Source: JBGPLJ01 sp963826145 (GTDB lineage Bacteria > Pseudomonadota > Gammaproteobacteria > Steroidobacterales > Steroidobacteraceae). From it: a stretch of 64,000 nucleotides of DNA. Both the position numbers and the translations under genes were made by a program. Each line of letters starts with the position of its first letter. Position 1 is the first letter of the stretch. Below the pieces are notes generated by a model. That model made no database searches. It saw nothing but the letters and a program-made list of their open reading frames with translations, and was not told the DNA's origin. Where the stretch lies: NCBI GenBank assembly GCA_963826145.1, contig CAWGVW010000001.1, forward strand, positions 1,178,001 through 1,242,000, given 5' to 3'. This document shows positions 33,496 to 42,046 of the stretch, piece by piece.

Positions 33496-34799
33496 ACTTC
33501 ACGAGTACACGTGGCGAATCTCCGGCCGTTGGCGTGTCGCAGGCGATCTCGAACGGCATCGCGCCTGACGGTGGGCTCTATGTGCCGGCGCAATGGCCTG
33601 CGATCGCGATGAGTGGGGCGGCGAATGACAAGACGCTCGCGCAGGTAGGGCTACGTACGCTCGCGCCGTTCTTCGATGGCGACTCGCTGGCGCCGGAGCT
33701 TGGCGCCATCCTTACCGAGTCCTTCAATTTTCCGGCGCCGCTGACAGGACTGGCCGGCGCGCCGGGCACGGCGGCCGTGCTCGAGCTCTTTCATGGACCG
33801 ACGGCGGCCTTCAAGGATTTCGGCGCCCGGTTCCTCGCCGCCTGCATGGGCCGCCAACGCAGGGTCGCGATGCGGCCGCTCACCATTCTGGTTGCAACAT
33901 CGGGCGACACCGGCGGGGCAGCGGCCGCTGCTTTTCACGGGTGCCCGGGAATCGACGTCGTCATCCTGTTTCCACGCGGCTTGGTGAGCAAGCGACAGCA
34001 ACAGCAGCTCACTTGCTGGGACGGTAACGTGCGGGCCGTCGTTGTCCGCGGCACATTCGACGATTGCCAGCGGCTGGTGAAGGAGGCGTTTCGCGACCCG
34101 GCGCTCACGAAAACCCACGATCTTTCGTCCGCCAACAGTATCAATATCGGCCGCCTGCTGCCGCAGGTGGTCTACTACGCCGCCGCGAGCCTCGAGGCTC
34201 GGCGCCGCCATGGAAGGGCGGCGTCATTCATCGTTCCGGCCGGCAATCTCGGCAATTCGCTCGCCTGCGTCTGGGCACGCAGGCTCGGATTTCCCATCGA
34301 TGAGATCGTGCTTGCGCATAACGCAAACCGGACCGTGCCGGATTTCCTTGCGAGCGGGGAGTACCGGCCACAGCCTGGCATCGCGACGCTCGCATCGGCT
34401 ATGGACGTCGGCAATCCGAGCAACTTCGAGCGCCTGCGAAGCCTTGAGCCGGACTGGTCGAAGCTGACGGCCGAGGTTAGCGCGTTCTCGGTCAGCGACG
34501 CCGAGATCCGCGATCAGATCCGCAAGGACTACGCACGCTACGGCCGTATCTGGTGCCCGCATACCGCGACAGCGGCGCGTGTTTATGATTTGCTGACAGA
34601 GGAGCGCCGTCGCGGGAAGATCTGGGTGCTCGTTGCGACGGCGCATCCGGCGAAGTTCGACGAGATTGTCGAGCCGCTCATCGGCCGTGCGGTCGAGGTG
34701 CCGCCTGCGCTGGCGCGGCTCCTCGCGCTGCCGACCCACTCGATCGAGATCGGAGCGGCGCCCGGCGATCTCAGGAATCTCCTCACGCAGGATCGATGA
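33492..34799 (+). CDS. thrC: Threonine synthase
   Basis: This PLP-dependent enzyme (435 aa) converts phosphohomoserine to threonine. The PLP lysine is Lys108 in HGPTAAFKDFGARF. TSGDTGGAAAAAFHG is the phosphate-binding region, and the N-terminus (FTSTRGESPAVG) is typical of ThrC. It completes thrABC and is immediately followed, in an ATGA overlap, by a NERD-domain gene. Confidence 0.96.
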   Translation: MNFTSTRGESPAVGVSQAISNGIAPDGGLYVPAQWPAIAMSGAANDKTLAQVGLRTLAPFFDGDSLAPELGAILTESFNFPAPLTGLAGAPGTAAVLELFHGPTAAFKDFGARFLAACMGRQRRVAMRPLTILVATSGDTGGAAAAAFHGCPGIDVVILFPRGLVSKRQQQQLTCWDGNVRAVVVRGTFDDCQRLVKEAFRDPALTKTHDLSSANSINIGRLLPQVVYYAAASLEARRRHGRAASFIVPAGNLGNSLACVWARRLGFPIDEIVLAHNANRTVPDFLASGEYRPQPGIATLASAMDVGNPSNFERLRSLEPDWSKLTAEVSAFSVSDAEIRDQIRKDYARYGRIWCPHTATAARVYDLLTEERRRGKIWVLVATAHPAKFDEIVEPLIGRAVEVPPALARLLALPTHSIEIGAAPGDLRNLLTQDR

Positions 34800-35395
34800 T
34801 GGATCCACAAGTCAAAGAACTGGTCGAACAATGGGGTTTACAGGCGGCGGGCATGCTTGCCGTGCTGATCGTCGGCGTCCTGGCGCTCGCGCGCTATCGC
34901 CGGTTCCGCGCGCGGCGCATCCTGATCGCGACGGTCAACCGGGTGGGCTACGAGACCCTGGTCAACGTGATGGTGCCGGACGGCATGGATGGCTACTACC
35001 ATCTCGACTTCCTGGTCCTTACGCAGCGTGGCGTGCTGATCGTCGACCTGCGCAAGAACGGGGGCAACGTGTTCGGCGGCGATCAGATGAGCGAATGGGC
35101 CGTCATGACGCGCAAGCGCCGCTACTCGTTCGCGAACCCGCAGCAGGCGCTTTACGACCGCCTCGCCGCGGTCCGCCGGCTCGCGGGGGACGTGCCGGTG
35201 GAAGGGCGCATCGTGTTCACGAGCAAGGCGCACTTTCCCAAGGGCATGCCGAAGTATGTGCTGAAGCTCGAATCGCTCGCCGCGGAGTTCGCGCCCGTCG
35301 ACCTGGCGACCATGGCTTCACACGTCGACAAGTTCCGCGGTGGCTGGGACCAGGTCAAGCGACAGACGACGCCGAGCTCGCATCCGTCAGTCTGA
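34796..35395 (+). CDS. NERD-domain membrane-anchored protein
   Basis: This 199-aa protein has one N-terminal transmembrane segment (about residues 16-33), then a basic stretch and a nuclease-related domain (NERD). The restriction-endonuclease-like core aligns as HLDFLVLTQRGVLIVDLRKN, where the first Asp is residue 71. The usual Glu-x-Lys is Asp84-Leu-Arg86 here, so catalytic competence is doubtful. It starts inside the thrC stop (ATGA) and so belongs to the thr transcript, though a metabolic link is not obvious. NERD proteins are linked to DNA processing or signalling, but the biochemical role of membrane forms is unknown. Confidence 0.8.
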   Translation: MMDPQVKELVEQWGLQAAGMLAVLIVGVLALARYRRFRARRILIATVNRVGYETLVNVMVPDGMDGYYHLDFLVLTQRGVLIVDLRKNGGNVFGGDQMSEWAVMTRKRRYSFANPQQALYDRLAAVRRLAGDVPVEGRIVFTSKAHFPKGMPKYVLKLESLAAEFAPVDLATMASHVDKFRGGWDQVKRQTTPSSHPSV

Positions 35396-35407
35396 TTATT
35401 GGTCTGA

Positions 35408-36814
35408 TCATTTCCGCAGGTGATCGGCGATCACTAGCGCGACGCAAGCCGTCAGGCGGCTCGCCTTTTCCAGGTGCAGGAATTCGTTCGGGCCATGGGC
35501 ATTGGCCTGCGGACCGAGGACTCCGGTGATCAGGAACTGTGTCCGCGGGAAGCGTTCTCCGAGCATGCCCATGAAAGGAATCGTGCCTCCGACTCCCATG
35601 TACATTGCCGGGCGGCCGAAGATCTCACGGGAGGCCCGATCCGCCGACCGTTCCAGCCACGGCGCAACGGCGGGCGCGTTCCAGCCACCCGTGGACGAAT
35701 CAATCTCGAAGTGCACGTCCGCACCGTAGGGCGGATCGGCTTCGAGCGTTGCTTTCATTTCGGTCGCGACCTTTTCTGGATCCGCAGTCGGCGGCAGCCG
35801 GAGCGAGACCCTGGCGTTCACGACCGGCAACAGCACATTGCCGGCGTCGCGCACGGCAGGCAGGCCGTCTGCGCCGGTGACGACAAGCGTCGGCAGCCAT
35901 GTGCTGCCGAGAAGGAGTTCCACGGGATCATTCGACACCGGACGAGCGCCTGGCACGAACGGGAGCTTGCGGAATACCTCATCGCCGAGGAGATCCGCCG
36001 TCGCACGGGCCTGCTGTCGCCGGTCGGCCGGAATCCTCACATGAAGCGCCTCAATGAGGATGTCACCCGACTTTTCGTCTTCGACGCGCGAGAGGAGCTG
36101 GCGCAGGATGCGAAAACTCGACGGGGCTATGCCGCTCGCCATGCCGGAATGGACGCCTTCCTTGAGGACTGCGACGGACAGCGTGCCGGTCAGGTTTCCG
36201 CGCAGCGATGTCGTGCACCAGAGTTGATCGTAGTTGCCGCATTCCGCATCGAGGCACACGACGAGCGAGGGCTCGCCGATGCGCGGGGCGAGATGCTCGA
36301 TGTAGTGGGGGAGATCGTAACTGCCGCTCTCCTCGCAGCCTTCGATGATGAGCACGCAGCGCGCATGGGGAATGCCGGCCGCCTGCAAGGCAGCGATGGC
36401 GGTGAGCGAACTGAACGCGGCATAGCCGTCGTCCGCGCCGCCGCGACCGTAGAGCCGGCCGTCCCTCAAGACCGGTGTCCACGGCCCGAGTCCATCAAGC
36501 CAGCCGGTGAATTCCGGCTGCTTGTCGTAGTGGCCGTAGAGCAGCACGCAGTCGGAGCCGGACCCCGGCACTTCCACGAAGAGCAGTGGCGTGCGGCCGG
36601 CCAGCCGCACGATCTCGACAGTCGCGCCCTTGAGCGGTTGCTTGCGGCACCAATCAGCAATTAGCGTGATTGCTCGATCCATGTGGCCGTGCGCCACCCA
36701 GTCGCGATCAAAGGCGGGCGACTTGTTCGGGATGGCGATATAGCGCTGCAATTCGCCGATGATGGATTCGCGCCACACGCGATCGGTATAAGCGCGGAGT
36801 TTTGCAGTATTCAT
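35408..36814 (-). CDS. M20-family metallopeptidase (dipeptidase-like)
   Basis: This 468-aa zinc peptidase resembles CNDP-like dipeptidases and succinyl-diaminopimelate desuccinylase relatives. Metal-site segments are visible: LLYGHYDKQPEFTGW, RLYGRGGADDGYAAF with the bridging Asp, IIEGCEESGS with the catalytic Glu pair, and CLDAECGNYD. A lid-domain region follows, and the C-terminal HGPNEFLHLEKA carries a late His ligand. Cytoplasmic peptide hydrolysis is likely, with specificity unknown. The 36 nt upstream of the ATG are strikingly AT-rich (TAAATAAAAT) with no Shine-Dalgarno sequence, unlike the neighbours. Confidence 0.9.
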   Translation of the reverse strand: MNTAKLRAYTDRVWRESIIGELQRYIAIPNKSPAFDRDWVAHGHMDRAITLIADWCRKQPLKGATVEIVRLAGRTPLLFVEVPGSGSDCVLLYGHYDKQPEFTGWLDGLGPWTPVLRDGRLYGRGGADDGYAAFSSLTAIAALQAAGIPHARCVLIIEGCEESGSYDLPHYIEHLAPRIGEPSLVVCLDAECGNYDQLWCTTSLRGNLTGTLSVAVLKEGVHSGMASGIAPSSFRILRQLLSRVEDEKSGDILIEALHVRIPADRRQQARATADLLGDEVFRKLPFVPGARPVSNDPVELLLGSTWLPTLVVTGADGLPAVRDAGNVLLPVVNARVSLRLPPTADPEKVATEMKATLEADPPYGADVHFEIDSSTGGWNAPAVAPWLERSADRASREIFGRPAMYMGVGGTIPFMGMLGERFPRTQFLITGVLGPQANAHGPNEFLHLEKASRLTACVALVIADHLRK

Positions 36815-36866
36815 ATTTTATTTATCAATAAGTTACGTGACATACTTAATGTGAGAGAGGTCAGCT

Positions 36867-37661
36867 TTACAGGACCGGCAGCGAAAAGAATTCCCGCGCT
36901 GTCCGTGTGGTCGAAGCCGCCAGTTCCTCTGGTCGTTCGCCGCGCGCGGCAGCGACCGTTGCCAGGATATGCGGAAGATACATCGGTTCGTTGCGCCGGG
37001 ATGGCGGCTTTGGCTTGAGGTCGCGGGGCAGGAGATAGGGACCGTCCGTTTCGAGCATCAGGCGATCGGCCGGCACAAAGCGCACGACTTCGCGCAGGTG
37101 GGTGCCGCGGCGCTCGTCGTTGATCCAGCCCGTGATGCCGATATGAAGGTCGAGATCGAGGCAGGCGCGCGCCTCACCGATACCGCCGGTGAAGCAGTGC
37201 GCGACCGCGCGGGGCAGGCGCGAGCGAAATTCCCGCAGCACGCCCATGAAGTCATCTTGGGCGTCGCGCTGATGCAGGAACACCGGCCGCGCAAGTTCGG
37301 CGGCGATTTCGAGCTGCCTGCGGAATGACGCGAGTTGCTGGTCGTGCGGGGCGTAGTTGCGGAAGTAATCGAGACCGCATTCACCGGCCGCCGAAACTTC
37401 CGGGCGCTTGAGCCAGGTCCGCAAGACATCGGATGCCGCGGCATCGTGTTCGGCGGCATGGTGGGGATGGATGCCCGCCGTCGCCGACAGGATCCCGGGA
37501 AAATCTCGCACCAGTTCTACGGCGCGCTCGATGCCGCGAAGGTCGCTCCCGGTCACGATCATCTGGCATACGCCTGCCGCGCGGGCACGATCGATCACCG
37601 CTCGACGATCGCCGTCGTAGCTCGAATGCGCCAGATTGATGCCGATGTCGATGAGTTGCAT
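36867..37661 (-). CDS. tatD: TatD-family deoxyribonuclease
   Basis: TatD (264 aa) is a metal-dependent TIM-barrel 3'-5' DNA exonuclease linked to DNA repair. The N-terminal DIGINLAHSSYD has Asn where YcfH-type paralogues have His, as in E. coli TatD itself. Further motifs are AGIHPHHA, GECGLDYFRN, HCFTGG, ETDGPYLLPRDL and SRRNEP. It lies 52 nt upstream of the M20 peptidase on the same strand and is divergent from the exporter operon. Confidence 0.93.
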   Translation of the reverse strand: MQLIDIGINLAHSSYDGDRRAVIDRARAAGVCQMIVTGSDLRGIERAVELVRDFPGILSATAGIHPHHAAEHDAAASDVLRTWLKRPEVSAAGECGLDYFRNYAPHDQQLASFRRQLEIAAELARPVFLHQRDAQDDFMGVLREFRSRLPRAVAHCFTGGIGEARACLDLDLHIGITGWINDERRGTHLREVVRFVPADRLMLETDGPYLLPRDLKPKPPSRRNEPMYLPHILATVAAARGERPEELAASTTRTAREFFSLPVL

Positions 37662-37735
37662 GAGGATCGTCGCAGCGGGAGATGTCGATCGCGGCGCTGT
37701 GCTATCGTTTTGCGCCCTGAATTTCAGGCCGCACC

Positions 37736-38965
37736 ATGCCAGTAGACGAGGACGCGCTCAATAGTTTGCGTATCGAACGCGCGACGCCGCCGCCCGCCGG
37801 GTCCGGCTCGCGGCGCATTGTCGTGCTTGTCATTGCCGCCCTCGCCATTGGGGCCCTGGGCGCATTCTGGCTGCTAGGCGGCTCGCGCGCGCTCGAAGTC
37901 GAAACGACGACTGCCGAGGAAGTGAGCGGCAGCGGCGCCGCGGCGGTGCTCGACGCCTCGGGTTACGTGGTTGCACGGCGCCTCGCGACAGTCTCCTCGA
38001 AGGTCACCGGCAAGGTTGTTGAGGTGAACGTTGAGGAGGGCATGGTCGTCAAGGAAGGTCAGGTGCTTGCGCGCCTCGACGATTCGCTCAACCGGGCGCA
38101 GTTCGAAGTGGCCGCGCGCCAGGTCGAAGCGGCGCGCAATGATTACGGCGAGGTCGAAGTGCGGCTTGCGGACGCAAAGCGGACAGCCGAGAGGCGGCAT
38201 GCGTTGCGCGCGGATAACCTCGTGAGTCAAACCGATCTCGACGCGGCTGAGGCCGAAGTGGGGGCGCTGACGGCACGGCTCGCCGCCCTCAAGAGCCAGA
38301 TCGACGTTGCCGCGGGCAATCTCAAGCTCGCGCAGGTGAGTCTCGATGACCTGCTGGTACGGGCGCCGTTCGCCGGCGTCGTCACGTCGAAGGACGCCCA
38401 GCCGGGCGAGATGGTCTCGCCTGTCTCAGCAGGCGGCGGCTTCACGCGCACCGGCATCGCGACGGTCGTCGACATGGATTCGCGTGAGATCGAAGTCGAC
38501 GTCAATGAGGCGTTCATCAATCGCGTGAGTGCCGGGCAGCGGACTGAAGCGCGCCTGGACGCGTACCCGGACTGGGCAATCGCCTCGCACGTCATCAACA
38601 TCGTGCCGACGGCGGACCGCGACAAGGCGACGGTGCGGGTGCGCATCGCCTTCAATCAGCTCGACCCTCGGATCCTTCCGGACATGGGCGTGAAGGTCCA
38701 TTTCCTCGATGCGGCGCCGGTCGATCCCGCGGCCGCCAAGCCCGTCTCGCGACTGCCGAGCGCAGCAGTCGCGCGCGACGGCGAACAGCCCATCGTGTGG
38801 GTGGTCACAGCCGGCCGGGTCGAGCGTCGGGCGGTGCGCGTCGGCATCACGCGCGCAGGGACCATCGACGTCCTCGCAGGAATCCGCGCGGGCGAAATCG
38901 TCGTCGTGAATCCGCCCGCCGGGTTGCGCAACGGCGATCCCATCAATACCAAAGTAAAATCCTGA
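37736..38965 (+). CDS. Periplasmic adaptor subunit of an ABC exporter (HlyD/MacA-like)
   Basis: This 409-aa membrane-fusion protein has an N-terminal anchor (IVVLVIAALAIGALGAFWLL), a biotinyl-lipoyl-like half (SSKVTGKVVEVNVEEGMVVK), a coiled-coil hairpin around residues 120-200 rich in Ala, Arg and Glu, and the second lipoyl half (LLVRAPFAGVVTSKDA). The beta-barrel and membrane-proximal domains follow. Its downstream neighbours are an ABC ATPase and two FtsX-like permeases, so it should link them to the outer membrane or an outer-membrane channel. No TolC-type gene is nearby. The substrate is unknown; peptide, lipid or antimicrobial are all possible. Confidence 0.9.
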   Translation: MPVDEDALNSLRIERATPPPAGSGSRRIVVLVIAALAIGALGAFWLLGGSRALEVETTTAEEVSGSGAAAVLDASGYVVARRLATVSSKVTGKVVEVNVEEGMVVKEGQVLARLDDSLNRAQFEVAARQVEAARNDYGEVEVRLADAKRTAERRHALRADNLVSQTDLDAAEAEVGALTARLAALKSQIDVAAGNLKLAQVSLDDLLVRAPFAGVVTSKDAQPGEMVSPVSAGGGFTRTGIATVVDMDSREIEVDVNEAFINRVSAGQRTEARLDAYPDWAIASHVINIVPTADRDKATVRVRIAFNQLDPRILPDMGVKVHFLDAAPVDPAAAKPVSRLPSAAVARDGEQPIVWVVTAGRVERRAVRVGITRAGTIDVLAGIRAGEIVVVNPPAGLRNGDPINTKVKS

Positions 38966-38990
38966 AGCAATCCTGAGGGACACAAGCATC

Positions 38991-39680
38991 ATGAGCGAAG
39001 AGGCCCTGGTTCGAGCGCAGAACGTCAGCAAGGAATACCGCCGCGGAACGGAAGTCGTTCACGTCCTCGATAATGTCAACGTCGAGGTGCCGCGGGGCGA
39101 CTTCGTTGCGCTTATGGGTCCGTCGGGTTCCGGCAAGACGACGCTCCTCAATCTCATCGGCGGCCTGGACCGCGCGACGAGTGGATCGATCGAGGTTGCG
39201 GGTCAGCTCCTCAGCCAGATGTCGGACGCCGCACTCGCGCGCTGGCGGGCCGACCACGTCGGCTTCGTGTTCCAGATGTATAACCTCCTGCCGGTGCTGA
39301 CGGCCGCCCGCAATGTCGAATTACCGCTCCTCCTGACAAAACTCGGTCGTGCGGATCGCGAGCAGCGTGTTGCCGCGGCGCTTGCGCTGGTCGGCCTCGC
39401 CGATCGTGCGAAGCACAAGCCGAAAGAGCTCTCCGGCGGCCAGGAACAACGCGTCGGCATCGCGCGCGCGATCGTCGCGGACCCGACGATCCTTCTCTGC
39501 GACGAGCCGACGGGCGACCTCGACCGCCGCTCGGGCGATGAGATCCTGGATCTCCTCGAGGCACTGAATTCGAAGCACGGAAAGACAATAATCATGGTGA
39601 CGCATGATCCGCACGCGGCCGCACGCGCGAAACATACGCTGCATCTCGACAAGGGCGCGCTCACGCGCGAGGCAGTCTGA
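38991..39680 (+). CDS. ABC exporter ATP-binding subunit (MacB/LolD type)
   Basis: This is a 229-aa ABC ATPase with Walker A GPSGSGKTTLLNL, Q-loop FQMYNLLPVLTA, signature ELSGGQEQRVGIARA (usually LSGGQQQR in this family), Walker B TILLCDEPTGDLD and a switch His in VTHDPHAAARA. The type matches LolD/MacB ATPases that drive extracytoplasmic, mechanotransmission-type exporters. GAGGGA precedes the ATG. Its stop overlaps the first permease start by one base. Confidence 0.94.
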   Translation: MSEEALVRAQNVSKEYRRGTEVVHVLDNVNVEVPRGDFVALMGPSGSGKTTLLNLIGGLDRATSGSIEVAGQLLSQMSDAALARWRADHVGFVFQMYNLLPVLTAARNVELPLLLTKLGRADREQRVAAALALVGLADRAKHKPKELSGGQEQRVGIARAIVADPTILLCDEPTGDLDRRSGDEILDLLEALNSKHGKTIIMVTHDPHAAARAKHTLHLDKGALTREAV

Positions 39681-40831
39681 TGTTCCGCTTGCTGCCGCTC
39701 GTCTGGGCAAATCTGTGGCGCCGGCCGCTGCGGTCGATCTTTACGCTGCTTTCCATCGTCGTCGCCTTCGTGTTGTTCGGACTCCTTGAAGCCCTGCGCT
39801 TCGGCCTCTTTGCCGGAGTGGAATCGGCCGGAGACGACCGACTGATGGTGACCAACCGGATGTCGATCGTGCGCGACCTGCCGGGAAGCTATCTCGGAAA
39901 GGTCCAGGGCCTCGCCGGCGTGAAGGCCGTGGCGGCGCAAGTCTGGTTCGGCGGCTGGTACCAGGACGAGCACAACCAGCTGCAGGTCATAGCGGTAGAG
40001 CCTGAGCCCTTCCTGGCGGTGTATCCGGATGTTCACGTGTCGCAGGCCGAACGCCAGGCCTGGATTACGGACCGCGCCGGGGTGCTCGTCGGCCGGCGCA
40101 TCGCGGCCGACTTCGGCTGGCACGTCGGCGATCACATTCCGCTGCAGCAGAGCATTCCCTACAAGGGCGACAGCAATACCTGGGATGTTACGGTACGCGG
40201 CATCTATACCCAGGACGCAGCCGACGACACCGGTATTTTCATCCAGTACAAGTACCTCGACGAGACGCGGCAGTTTGGCCGGGGCCGCATCGGCTGGATG
40301 GTTCCGCGTCTCGATAATCCGGCGGACGCCAAGGAAATCTCGAAAAAGATCGACGCGCTGTTCGAGAACTCGGGCACTGAGACCAAGACAGCGCCCGAGA
40401 AAACCTGGGCCGGTGATTTTTCCCGGCAGATCGGTAACGTCGGCCTCATCCTGTCGTTCATCGCGTCCGCCGTGTTCTTCACGATGCTGCTCGTGGCCGC
40501 CAACACGATGGCGCAGGCGGTGCGTGAGCGGACCAATGAAATCGGAGTGCTGAAGACACTCGGCTTTACGCATGCAGCCGTGACCCGGTTGGTGCTCGGC
40601 GAGGCGCTCTGTCTGACGGTCGCAGGCGGACTCATCGGCCTCGGTCTCGCGAAAATCCTGACCATTGGACTCAAGCCCGGCCTCAGCCGCATTGTGCCGC
40701 TGTTCGACCTGCCGGAACGTACCGTGCTGATCGGTCTCGGTCTCATGCTATTGCTCGGCCTCCTGGCGGGTGCGCTTCCGGCAGCGCGCGCCATGCGCCT
40801 TGGCGTTGCCGAGGCGCTGCGCGGCGGGTAA
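39680..40831 (+). CDS. FtsX-like ABC exporter permease, first
   Basis: This 383-aa permease of the MacB/FtsX type has one N-terminal helix (SIFTLLSIVVAFVLFGLLEAL), a large periplasmic domain of about 220 residues, and three C-terminal helices. These include NTMAQAVRERTNEIGVLKTLGFT, the conserved coupling region, and a terminal GALPAARAMRLGVAEALRG. It shares this architecture with the next gene but is clearly different in sequence, so the transporter is probably a heterodimer. The TGATG junction with the ATPase gene indicates coupling. Confidence 0.92.
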   Translation: MFRLLPLVWANLWRRPLRSIFTLLSIVVAFVLFGLLEALRFGLFAGVESAGDDRLMVTNRMSIVRDLPGSYLGKVQGLAGVKAVAAQVWFGGWYQDEHNQLQVIAVEPEPFLAVYPDVHVSQAERQAWITDRAGVLVGRRIAADFGWHVGDHIPLQQSIPYKGDSNTWDVTVRGIYTQDAADDTGIFIQYKYLDETRQFGRGRIGWMVPRLDNPADAKEISKKIDALFENSGTETKTAPEKTWAGDFSRQIGNVGLILSFIASAVFFTMLLVAANTMAQAVRERTNEIGVLKTLGFTHAAVTRLVLGEALCLTVAGGLIGLGLAKILTIGLKPGLSRIVPLFDLPERTVLIGLGLMLLLGLLAGALPAARAMRLGVAEALRGG

Positions 40832-40853
40832 TTCGAAGAGGGAAGCATTGAAC

Positions 40854-42044
40854 ATGTCATCGTCGCTCTCGCAGGTCGGCCTCGTTACTGCGCTCAATCT
40901 CAGGATGCTCGTCACGCGCTGGCAGTCGGCGGTCGTGACTGTCGTCGGTATCGCCGGCGTGATGGTGGTGATCACTGGAGTCTTCTCGATCTACGAAGGC
41001 TTTCGCGCAACGCTCGACGACTCGGGCTCCGATACGATCGCGCTGATTCTGCGTGGCGGGTCGAGCGATGAAATGCAGAGCGGACTTTCGCTCGATGACA
41101 CGCGCATCGCCGGCGACGCGCCGGGTGTCGAGCGCAGCGGTGGCACGCCGGTCATCTCGTCCGAGCTCTTCGTCAACGTCGATGTTCCGAGCCGGGCCAC
41201 CGGCGCTGCAGTTTTCGTGCCGATGCGTGGAGTTGGTCCGCTAGCGCCCCGGCTGCGCAGTCACTTCCAGTGGGTCGCCGGGCGCATGCTGACGCCGGGC
41301 ACGAAGGAAGTGGTCGTCGGTCGCGCCGCGGCGAGCCAGTTCGCCGGCCTTGATCTAGGCAAGGAGATCAAGCTGGGGCCCGACCGTTGGACGATCGTCG
41401 GCATATTTTCCGATGCAAAAAGCATCGCCGAATCGGAGTTGTGGGCGGACATCACCGTCATGCAGGGTGTCTTCCAGTACGGTACGTCCGTGCAGTCGAT
41501 CCGTGCCCGCCTGACAAGTCCCGGTGCGTTCCAGGAGTTCAAGGACCGCCTGAGCACCGATCCGCGTGTGAATTTCAACGTCAAGACCGAAAAGGAATTC
41601 CTGTCGACGTTGTCGAGCGGTTTGCGCGGCATCATTCGCGGGGCGGGCTTCGCAATCGCGATACTGATGGGCATCGGTGCGATCTTCGCGGCGCTCAACA
41701 CGATGTATGCGGCTGTCGCCGCCCGCACGCGCGAGATCGCAACATTGCGCGCGCTCGGCTTCGGCGCTTTTCCCGTCGTCGTTTCGGTGCTGGTCGAGGC
41801 ACTGGTGCTCGGATTCGCGGGAGCGCTGCTCGGCGCGATCATCGGCTATCTCGCCTTCAATGGCGTCGAGACGTCGACCCTGAATATGCGAAGTTTCACC
41901 CAGGTGGCCTTCTCATTCCGCGTGACAGGCGAACTCCTGATGTGGGGCTGCATCTATGCGCTCGCACTCGCCTTCATCGGCGGCGTGCTGCCTGCCATAC
42001 GCGCCGCACGCCTGCCCATCGCTGGCGGCTTGCGGGAGCTCTAG
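40854..42044 (+). CDS. FtsX-like ABC exporter permease, second
   Basis: This is a second FtsX-like permease (396 aa): an N-terminal helix around AVVTVVGIAGVMVVITGVF, a large periplasmic domain, then NTMYAAVAARTREIATLRALGFG and the last helices, ending GVLPAIRAARLPIAGGL. The ATG at 40854 has AGAGGGA upstream; an earlier in-frame ATG lies inside the first permease gene. It probably pairs with the first permease, in a tripartite exporter with the ATPase and the adaptor. Confidence 0.9.
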   Translation: MSSSLSQVGLVTALNLRMLVTRWQSAVVTVVGIAGVMVVITGVFSIYEGFRATLDDSGSDTIALILRGGSSDEMQSGLSLDDTRIAGDAPGVERSGGTPVISSELFVNVDVPSRATGAAVFVPMRGVGPLAPRLRSHFQWVAGRMLTPGTKEVVVGRAAASQFAGLDLGKEIKLGPDRWTIVGIFSDAKSIAESELWADITVMQGVFQYGTSVQSIRARLTSPGAFQEFKDRLSTDPRVNFNVKTEKEFLSTLSSGLRGIIRGAGFAIAILMGIGAIFAALNTMYAAVAARTREIATLRALGFGAFPVVVSVLVEALVLGFAGALLGAIIGYLAFNGVETSTLNMRSFTQVAFSFRVTGELLMWGCIYALALAFIGGVLPAIRAARLPIAGGLREL

Positions 42045-42046
42045 TC

